Below, one piece after another: positions 14,545 through 19,408 of a stretch of DNA of 19,408 nucleotides. The DNA comes from Desulfurococcales archaeon (GTDB lineage: Archaea > Thermoproteota > Thermoprotei_A > Sulfolobales > NBVN01), in contig JALWQN010000065.1 of assembly GCA_027083115.1 (NCBI GenBank), positions 1-19,408 on the forward strand, in the 5' to 3' direction. Each line of letters starts with the position of its first letter. The first letter of the stretch is position 1. The notes beneath the pieces are model-generated. The model made no database searches, was not told the origin of the DNA, and saw nothing but the letters and a program-made list of their open reading frames with translations. The position numbers were made by a program, and so were the translations under genes.

Positions 14545-15552
14545 TTGAACGAGTTTGAGGACCTACTCAGGTACGCTAAGCACGTAGCTGAAGGAGTGAA
14601 TAAGGTTATTGCTGACTTAGTTAAGGGAGACCCTAAGGACCTCTACGAGGCATCAATGCACCTAATTAAGGCAGGAGGTAAGAGGTTAAGGCCCCTAGCA
14701 CTAACCCTTGCTGGCAGAATGTATGGGTTAAGTGAGTCCTTAGGGATTAAGGCAGGTGCTTCAGTGGAGATACTCCATAACTTCACCCTAATACATGACG
14801 ACATAATGGATAAGGACACATTAAGGAGGGGTGTGCCAACAGTCCACACTGTCTACGGCACCGATATGGCAATAATTGCTGGGGACCTGCTTTTCGCTAA
14901 GGCCTTCGAGGCCCTAACTGGGTTAATTAACTACAGTATTGACCCAGGAAGAATAGTTTCCGCAACTAAGGAGCTGTCTTGGGCCGCAGTAACTGTTGCT
15001 GAGGGTCAGGCCCTAGACATGTCTTTCGAGCGGAAGGTCGATGTCTCAGTAGATGACTACATAACAATGGTCTTCAAGAAGACTGCAGCGCTCTTCAAGA
15101 GCAGCTTAGTTATTGGTGCACTAATCGCTGGCGCCCCTGAGGATGAGATCGAGAAACTGACTGAGTACGGTAGCGACATAGGAATAGCTTTTCAGATAAG
15201 GGACGACATTCTTGGATTGGTCGGTGACGAGAAGGTCTTAGGGAAGCCGGTCTTCAGCGACTTAAGGGAAGGTAAGAAAACAATACTCGTTATTTACGCG
15301 TTAAGTAGGCTGGACGATGAGGGCAGGTCGGAACTCCTTAATGCCTTAGGTAATAGGGAGGCCTCAGTGGATGAGTTAAGGAAGGCTGCAGAACTAATTA
15401 AGTCTACGGGGGCTGTGGAGTACGCTGACCAGCTTGCTGAGAAATACATTGAGAGCGGACTTCAGGCACTCCAATCAACTCATCCTGTTGATGAGGAAGC
15501 TAAAGAGATGTTGAGGAAGTTAGCTCTCTACATAACTCAGAGGAAATACTGA
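14545..15552 (+). CDS. idsA: Geranylgeranyl diphosphate synthase (type I archaeal)
   Basis: A protein of 335 residues from TTG 14545, preceded by GGTG (14534-14537). It extends dimethylallyl diphosphate with IPP to make GGPP for ether lipids. GKRLRP (45-50) binds IPP, the first aspartate-rich motif DDIMD is at 85-89 and the second, DDILG...GD, is at 220-228. F80 is exactly five residues before the first aspartate motif, the bulky residue that in type I archaeal enzymes stops the chain at C20, so GGPP is the likely product. Its TGA overlaps the ATG of the next gene by one base. Confidence 0.94.
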   Translation: MNEFEDLLRYAKHVAEGVNKVIADLVKGDPKDLYEASMHLIKAGGKRLRPLALTLAGRMYGLSESLGIKAGASVEILHNFTLIHDDIMDKDTLRRGVPTVHTVYGTDMAIIAGDLLFAKAFEALTGLINYSIDPGRIVSATKELSWAAVTVAEGQALDMSFERKVDVSVDDYITMVFKKTAALFKSSLVIGALIAGAPEDEIEKLTEYGSDIGIAFQIRDDILGLVGDEKVLGKPVFSDLREGKKTILVIYALSRLDDEGRSELLNALGNREASVDELRKAAELIKSTGAVEYADQLAEKYIESGLQALQSTHPVDEEAKEMLRKLALYITQRKY

Positions 15553-15992
15553 TGGAGGCACGCAGAATTAAGTCAGCCACTGAGGAAGTCCTTAAAGACA
15601 TTAAGGAATTAAGCAGGTACTACAAACCAACCAAGTGCTACCTCGTTAAGGAAGGTGAAGAAACTGGTTTTTCGTGTGAGGAATTAAGCAATTACTTAAC
15701 TCCTGAAGGGATCGTTAAGCAAAGCATTAAGGTATGTAATGAGAGGTTAGGTAAGTGCATCGTTCTGGAGGAGGGTGATGAGGTGAGGGTCGTAGAGTTC
15801 AGTGGTAGTGAGGTCTACGTAAGTAAGGATGACGCCCAGCACGTAAGCAGGTGGGAGAAGATAGGTTACTTAGTCACTCGAAAGGGTGAGGAAAGAACGA
15901 TTAAAACCCCCTTCGAGGGTGATATAGTGTTTATTCAGGAAGTTCCTGAAGGCAGGACCCAGAAAATAAGGCTCTACATTAAGGTAAGGTGA
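15552..15992 (+). CDS. DUF2118-like protein with a biotinyl-like hairpin
   Basis: A protein of 146 residues of unknown role. The C-terminal half (about 97-143) reads as a barrel-sandwich pattern: HVSRWEKIGYLVTRKGEERT followed by TPFEGDIVFIQEVPEGRTQK and the strand IRLYI. This pattern, including a final P-x-G-R-x-x-K/R-Y/L segment, is what I remember of archaeal DUF2118. No lysine in the MKM context marks it as a true biotin acceptor. Cysteines C29, C42, C62 and C69 are in the N-terminal half. The start overlaps the GGPP synthase stop, and its TGA lies inside the ribosome binding site of gltX, so it is embedded in that operon. No function can be assigned. Confidence 0.6.
   Translation: MEARRIKSATEEVLKDIKELSRYYKPTKCYLVKEGEETGFSCEELSNYLTPEGIVKQSIKVCNERLGKCIVLEEGDEVRVVEFSGSEVYVSKDDAQHVSRWEKIGYLVTRKGEERTIKTPFEGDIVFIQEVPEGRTQKIRLYIKVR
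15987..15992 (+). promoter_or_regulatory. gltX ribosome binding site containing the upstream stop codon
   Basis: AGGTGA (15987-15992) ends with the TGA of the DUF2118-like gene and lies 5 nt before TTG 15998, the same arrangement as before rps4. It argues for TTG 15998 rather than ATG 15992 or GTG 15989 as the gltX start. Confidence 0.6.
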
Positions 15993-15997
15993 TGTCC

Positions 15998-17779
15998 TTG
16001 AGTGAGGAGTGGGTTAATGAGGAACTAATTAGAGAGATAAGGGGTTACGCGTTAAGGAATGCATACCAGCACGGAGGTAGAGCAGTTCATGGCCCAGTAC
16101 TAAGTAAGGTCTTGGGGAGACACCCCGAGTTAAGGAGGAGAGCTAAAGAGCTGGTTAAGGTTGTTCAGGAAGTCGTTAAGGAGGTGAACGAATTAAGCCT
16201 TGAAGAGCAGGAGAGGGAGTTAAGGGAGAACTACCCAGAACTTATTGTTGAGGTAGGAGGTAAGGAAGAATCTAAGGAGCTGCCCCCCTTACCTAACCTA
16301 AGGGAGGGTGAGGTAGTTAGGACTAGGTTCGCACCCAATCCAGACTTCCTCATTCATTTAGGTAACGCAAGGCCTGCCATCCTCAGCCACGAGTACGCAA
16401 GAATGTATAAGGGCGTCATGATACTTAGGTTTGAGGACACAGACCCGAAAACCAAGCCACCCATGCCTGAAGCCTACAGAAAAATTAAGGAGGACCTGAG
16501 GTGGCTTGGTGTAAGTTGGGATGAGGAATACATTCAGTCATTAAGGATGCAGACCTACTACAGAGTAGCTAAAGAGTTAATTAAGGCTGGAGGGGCTTAC
16601 GTAGACCTCTGCAGTCAGGAGGAATTCAGGAAGCTTAAGTTAGCTCATAAGCCATGCCCACACAGAAATCAGTCCGTTAACGAGAACCTAGAGCTATTTG
16701 ACAAAATGATTGAGGGCTACTTCGGTGAGGGTGATGCCGTATTAAGGGTTAAGACAGACCTAAACCACCCTGACCCATCAGTCATTGATTGGGTTGCTTT
16801 CAGAATCATAGATACTGATAAGTACCCTCACCCAATAGTTGGGTCGAGATACGTTGCTTGGCCAACCTATAACTTCGCTGCAGGAACTGACGATCACCTG
16901 ATGAAGGTGACCCACATACTTAGGGGGAAGGAGCACTCTATAAACACGATTAAGCAGAAGTACCTATACAGTTACTTCGGCTGGACCTACCCTGAAGTAA
17001 TTAATTTGGGGAGACTTCATCTTGAGGGGTTAGTTCTGAGTAAGTCAGTGATTAAGTCACTTCTTAAGGGGAGGCCGGAAGAGTTCTCAGGCCCTGATGA
17101 TGTGAGGTTCGGGACTATAGCCTCATTAAGGAGGAGAGGGATTGAGCCTGAAGCGATAAGGGACTTAATGCTTGAGGTAGGTGTTAAGTCAACCGATGCT
17201 AGGGTAAGTTGGGATAATATAGCTGCAACAAACAGGAAATTAATTGATTTCAGGGCAGTTAGGTTGATGGCGGTAATCAGGAAGCCCGTTAAGCTATTGG
17301 TCAGAGGCTATTCTGGACCAGCTAAGCTGAGGCTCCCGAACCACCCAGACAATAAGGATTTAGGGTTTAGGGAGGTTGATTTAGGCTGCAGTAAATGCGA
17401 TATTGAGGTACTGGTTGAGGAGACCGACATCAACCACGGCCTGAGGGCCGGTGGCCTACGCCTTATGGAGTGCTGCAACATTAAAGAATTAAGGAAAGCT
17501 AACGGCCATTATGTTGCTGACTTCCTTAGCAGGAATGTTGAGGAGGCCAGGAAGTTAGGGTACAGGATAGTTCAGTGGGTCCCAGCAAAAACTAATGCTA
17601 GGGTTAAGGTCCTAGTCCCTAAGGGTCTTGAAGTGGTTCTAGAGGATGGGTTTGCTGAGTCAGAACTCCAGAAATTTAGAGTAGGGATGAAGGTTCAGTT
17701 CGTTAGGTACGGTTTCGTTAAGGTTGATGATGTCAGGAAGGATGAGGGCTACATTAAGGCAGTATACATGCATAAGTAA
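15998..17779 (+). CDS. gltX: Glutamyl-tRNA synthetase, archaeal type
   Basis: A protein of 593 residues from TTG 15998; ATG 15992 would add two residues. Class I synthetase charging tRNA-Glu, and in archaea without GlnRS also tRNA-Gln. An N-terminal helical extension (about 1-100) precedes the catalytic Rossmann fold with RFAPNPDFLIHLGNARPA (111-128; HLGN replaces HIGH) and VLSKS (346-350, the KMSKS equivalent). DLCSQEEF and CPHRNQSVNENLELF belong to the archaeal/eukaryotic group. The C-terminal beta-barrels bind the anticodon. The barrel carries GCSKC and ECC cysteine clusters, which I do not recall as conserved. It is placed at the end of the isoprenoid operon and is convergent with the NfeD-like gene. 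Confidence 0.95.
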   Translation: MSEEWVNEELIREIRGYALRNAYQHGGRAVHGPVLSKVLGRHPELRRRAKELVKVVQEVVKEVNELSLEEQERELRENYPELIVEVGGKEESKELPPLPNLREGEVVRTRFAPNPDFLIHLGNARPAILSHEYARMYKGVMILRFEDTDPKTKPPMPEAYRKIKEDLRWLGVSWDEEYIQSLRMQTYYRVAKELIKAGGAYVDLCSQEEFRKLKLAHKPCPHRNQSVNENLELFDKMIEGYFGEGDAVLRVKTDLNHPDPSVIDWVAFRIIDTDKYPHPIVGSRYVAWPTYNFAAGTDDHLMKVTHILRGKEHSINTIKQKYLYSYFGWTYPEVINLGRLHLEGLVLSKSVIKSLLKGRPEEFSGPDDVRFGTIASLRRRGIEPEAIRDLMLEVGVKSTDARVSWDNIAATNRKLIDFRAVRLMAVIRKPVKLLVRGYSGPAKLRLPNHPDNKDLGFREVDLGCSKCDIEVLVEETDINHGLRAGGLRLMECCNIKELRKANGHYVADFLSRNVEEARKLGYRIVQWVPAKTNARVKVLVPKGLEVVLEDGFAESELQKFRVGMKVQFVRYGFVKVDDVRKDEGYIKAVYMHK

Positions 17780-17791
17780 TTTGCTGTTTAA

Positions 17792-18181
17792 TTAATGCTT
17801 CTCACTTAATGGCCTAACAAGTAACTTGCTTTCTCTTAAGCCCTCAACAACTACTTTGTCCCCCACCCTACATTCCTTACAGTCCGTTAAGCACTCAGCA
17901 CTCCATAACTCCCCGTTAACGTTCACCATCAAGGAGTTGCTACAGTCACTAACTACCTTACCAACCAAGCCATTCATTGAGGTGAGTCCCTTAACCGGTG
18001 GCCTCACCTGAGCTACGGTTGCTTTATAGGCTATAAAGGCTAAAGTACCTGCGGAAGCAGCAATTAAGTAAGTTATTAAGGCATCCTTCCAGAAGACGTA
18101 AGCGAGTGCTGCAGCAATAATTAAGGCAGCAATAACTATTGAGTCATCAGCTAATGAAGCAATAACTGACTCCCTAACCAA
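17792..18181 (-). CDS. Short NfeD-like membrane protein with cysteine-rich OB domain
   Basis: A protein of 129 residues from a TTG start (18179-18181). Two hydrophobic segments (about 14-31 and 34-52) anchor it in the membrane, then a soluble OB-like domain begins at GLVGKVVSD (71-79) and ends VGDKVVVEGLRESKLLVRP, the layout of a short NfeD protein. Such proteins usually work beside slipin/stomatin membrane proteins; none is visible next to it. The loop that normally reads as a plain strand connection has C97, C101 and C104 (C-x3-C-x2-C), plus C80, which could bind a metal or iron-sulfur cluster. It is divergent from rpl7ae, with an AT-rich TATA-like stretch (18198-18210) 17-29 nt before its start. 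NfeD assignment is moderately sure. Confidence 0.72.
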   Translation of the reverse strand: MVRESVIASLADDSIVIAALIIAAALAYVFWKDALITYLIAASAGTLAFIAYKATVAQVRPPVKGLTSMNGLVGKVVSDCSNSLMVNVNGELWSAECLTDCKECRVGDKVVVEGLRESKLLVRPLSEKH

Positions 18182-18197
18182 GGCAGTTAACCTTATG

Positions 18198-18210
18198 ATT
18201 TATTATTTAA
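18198..18210 (-). promoter_or_regulatory. AT-rich TATA-like box for the NfeD-like gene
   Basis: A TTAAATAATAAAT stretch on the minus strand ends 17 nt before the TTG start, compatible with a leaderless or very short-leader mRNA. Seen by eye only. Confidence 0.3.
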
Positions 18211-18237
18211 TGAAGCTAAAACAGTTTCTAGTCATGC

Positions 18238-18245
18238 TTTTAAAC
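18238..18245 (+). promoter_or_regulatory. TATA-like box for rpl7ae
   Basis: TTTTAAAC would place transcription start near 18266, just before the GAGGTG ribosome binding site (18274-18279). Confidence 0.45.
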
Positions 18246-18286
18246 TCTCTTTATTAGATAAGCATGCGACGACGAGGTGGATGAGA

Positions 18287-18670
18287 ATGAGCAAACCCCC
18301 ATACATTAGGTTTGAGGTACCTCCCGAAATAGCTGAGAAAGCGTATGAAGCAGTTAAGAAAGCTAGGGAGTCGGGAGGTAAGGTAAGGAAAGGAACTAAC
18401 GAAACAACTAAGGCTGTTGAGAGAGGCATAGCTAAGTTAGTGGTTATTGCTGAGGACGTTGACCCTCCTGAGGTAGTTATGCACTTACCTCTCCTCTGTG
18501 AGGAGAAGAAGGTGCCCTACATCTACGTCCCAAGCAAGAAGAAGCTCGGTGAGGCTGCAGGTATTGAGGTGGCTGCTGCCTCAATAGCTATTGTTGAGGA
18601 AGGCGGTGCAAAGAGCTTAGTTGCTGAGTTAGCTAAGGCTTATGAGGACTTAAGAACTAAGTCAGCTTAA
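18287..18670 (+). CDS. rpl7ae: 50S ribosomal protein L7Ae (kink-turn-binding protein)
   Basis: A protein of 127 residues from ATG 18287, chosen because GAGGTG (18274-18279) lies 7 nt before it; ATG 18281 is too close. L7Ae binds kink-turns in 23S rRNA, C/D and H/ACA guide RNAs and archaeal RNase P. The RNA-contacting segment GKVRKGTNETTKAVERG (31-47) and the LLCEEKKVPYIYVPSKKKLG segment (69-88) are typical. It leads the conserved archaeal order rpl7ae-rps28e-rpl24e-ndk. A T-rich GGGTTTTTAATTAATT after the stop may end some transcripts. Confidence 0.96.
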   Translation: MSKPPYIRFEVPPEIAEKAYEAVKKARESGGKVRKGTNETTKAVERGIAKLVVIAEDVDPPEVVMHLPLLCEEKKVPYIYVPSKKKLGEAAGIEVAAASIAIVEEGGAKSLVAELAKAYEDLRTKSA

Positions 18671-18675
18671 TGAAG

Positions 18676-18690
18676 GGTTTTTAATTAATT
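18676..18690 (+). terminator. Possible T-rich terminator after rpl7ae
   Basis: GGGTTTTTAATTAATT follows the rpl7ae stop by a few bases and precedes the rps28e promoter. Archaeal terminators are often simple T runs, but this one is short. Confidence 0.25.
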
Positions 18691-18716
18691 CCTTAATCGT
18701 TCTGCAGTAAGCGAAA

Positions 18717-18727
18717 CCTTATAACTC
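18717..18727 (+). promoter_or_regulatory. TATA-like box for rps28e
   Basis: CCTTATAACTC is identical to the box upstream of the isoprenoid operon at 11831-11841. Predicted transcription start near 18745, giving a leader of about 10 nt with GGTG (18747-18750) before ATG 18755. Confidence 0.5.
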
Positions 18728-18754
18728 CATATACTTTAACAACCTCGGTGTCTT

Positions 18755-19024
18755 ATGGTGGTTGAGGAAAGCAAGAAGGTTGACGTGAGCCAGCCTCAGG
18801 CCAACGTGATTGAGGAGTTCGGCTACCCGGCGGAAGTAATTCAGATAGTTGGTAGGACAGGGGTTACTGGAGAAATAACTCAGGTGCGTGTCAGGGTTCT
18901 TGAAGGCAAGGATAAGGGAAGAATAATAGCTAGGAACATTAAGGGACCGGTCAGGATAGGTGACATAGTTATTCTTAGGGAGACTGAAAGGGAAGCTAAG
19001 AAGCTCTCCACGAGAAGGAGGTAA
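18755..19024 (+). CDS. rps28e: 30S ribosomal protein S28e
   Basis: A protein of 89 residues of the archaeal/eukaryotic S28e OB-fold family, which lines the mRNA exit region of the small subunit. Signatures are PAEVIQIVGRTGVTGEITQV, VRVLEGKDKGRIIARNIKGP and the invariant-type VRIGDIVILRETEREA near the C-terminus. The extra N-terminal stretch of about 22 residues (EESKKVDVSQPQ) is a little longer than in many archaeal copies. Second gene of the L7Ae cluster, with its own promoter. Confidence 0.95.
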   Translation: MVVEESKKVDVSQPQANVIEEFGYPAEVIQIVGRTGVTGEITQVRVRVLEGKDKGRIIARNIKGPVRIGDIVILRETEREAKKLSTRRR

Positions 19025-19025
19025 C

Positions 19026-19036
19026 CTTAAAATACT
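19026..19036 (+). promoter_or_regulatory. TATA-like box for rpl24e-ndk
   Basis: CTTAAAATACT, identical to the box of the rps13 operon at 6520-6530. Transcription start predicted near 19055, before the GGTGG ribosome binding site and ATG 19071. Confidence 0.45.
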
Positions 19037-19070
19037 TTCTTGAGAAACCATGAAGGCTTAGGTGGTTAGG

Positions 19071-19265
19071 ATGGCTAAGGCAAAGAAATGCTCTTTCTGC
19101 GGGAGGGAGATACCTCCAGGAACGGGGTTAATGTACGTTAAGAACGATGGTTCAGTGCTTTGGTTCTGCTCGAGCAAGTGCTTCAAGAGCTACAAGATGG
19201 GTAGGGACCCCAAGAGGCTTCCTTGGACTGCCTACTATCTCGGGAAGAAAGGTGTTAGGGCTTGA
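19071..19265 (+). CDS. rpl24e: 50S ribosomal protein L24e
   Basis: A protein of 64 residues from ATG 19071, with AGGTGG (19060-19065) 5 nt upstream; GTG 19062 would lie inside that site. The zinc finger has ligands C7, C10, C33 and C37 (KCSFCG and WFCSSKC), and YVKNDGSVLWFCSSKCFKSY plus LPWTAYY are L24e signatures. Its TGA overlaps the TTG of ndk. Confidence 0.96.
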   Translation: MAKAKKCSFCGREIPPGTGLMYVKNDGSVLWFCSSKCFKSYKMGRDPKRLPWTAYYLGKKGVRA

Positions 19266-19408
19266 TTCAGAGAGAGCTACTCATAGTTAAGCCTGATGGA
19301 GTGAGTAGGGGCTTAATTGGGGAGGTCCTTAAGAGAATTGAGGAGAAGGGCCTTAAAATAACGAGGCTGAGGATGATTTACCCAAGCAAGGCATGTATTG
19401 AGAGGCTA
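19262..19408 (+). CDS. ndk: Nucleoside diphosphate kinase, 5' part, runs off the window
   Basis: The first 49 codons are visible. TTG 19262 overlaps the rpl24e stop (TTGA). The N-terminus reads MIQRELLIVKPDGVSRGLIG, with VKPDGV (9-14) the diagnostic NDK segment, then EVLKRIEEKGLKITRLRM. The enzyme transfers the gamma phosphate between nucleoside triphosphates and diphosphates. Placement after rpl24e is the usual archaeal order. Confidence 0.93.
   Translation, partial: MIQRELLIVKPDGVSRGLIGEVLKRIEEKGLKITRLRMIYPSKACIERL

Noticed and set aside
17341..17500. GCSKC/ECC cysteines in GluRS as a new zinc site
   Set aside because: Too few data; spacing is irregular and could be ordinary residues in the anticodon-binding barrel.
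18719..19051. Minus-strand ORF opposite rps28e
   Set aside because: Lies wholly over a conserved ribosomal gene and its promoter; no supporting signals.

Overview
The window looks like a chromosomal segment of a thermophilic archaeon of the Thermoproteota (crenarchaeal) lineage. The evidence is archaeal/eukaryotic-type ribosomal proteins (S28e, L24e, L18e, L7Ae), the RNA polymerase subunits Rpo3 and Rpo10, a modified mevalonate/isopentenyl-phosphate pathway with a type 2 IPP isomerase, an archaeal-type GluRS with a HLGN signature, TATA-like promoters, and AGGTGA-type ribosome binding sites. Arginine is written almost only as AGG/AGA and leucine very often as TTA. I cannot name the genus.

Layout. 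Positions 1-220 (minus) hold the 5' end of a UxaA-type SAF-domain protein that runs off the window. Positions 221-831 have no intact gene of ordinary size; I read two decayed small minus-strand genes there (220-396 and 620-806). Positions 832-1611 (plus) encode a DUF4213/DUF364 protein. A minus-strand block follows: a GDPD-like phosphodiesterase with a start-codon problem, an S9 acylaminoacyl-peptidase-like enzyme, an M32 carboxypeptidase and a WbpD-like hexapeptide acyltransferase.

From about 6520 rightwards lies a tightly packed information-processing operon: rps13-rps4-rps11-rpo3-rpl18e-rpl13-rps9-rpo10-rps2-MEMO. Neighbouring genes overlap by 1-4 nt or are a few bases apart, and several stop codons lie inside the ribosome binding site of the next gene. 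After an 83-nt gap with its own TATA-like box comes an isoprenoid operon: a diverged protein in the place where mevalonate kinase is expected, isopentenyl phosphate kinase, type 2 IPP isomerase, then GGPP synthase, a DUF2118-like protein and glutamyl-tRNA synthetase. IPK, the isomerase and GGPP synthase would turn isopentenyl phosphate into GGPP, the precursor of archaeal ether lipids.

The right end holds a small NfeD-like membrane protein (minus) and the classic archaeal rpl7ae-rps28e-rpl24e-ndk group, with ndk cut by the window edge.

Most of the window is conserved core genome. The unusual points are the kinase-motif-less protein at the mevalonate kinase position, the GDPD gene whose catalytic GHR motif lies upstream of its first usable start codon, the decayed interval 221-831, and the NfeD-like protein with a cysteine cluster. 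I found no CRISPR, transposon, tRNA or rRNA.
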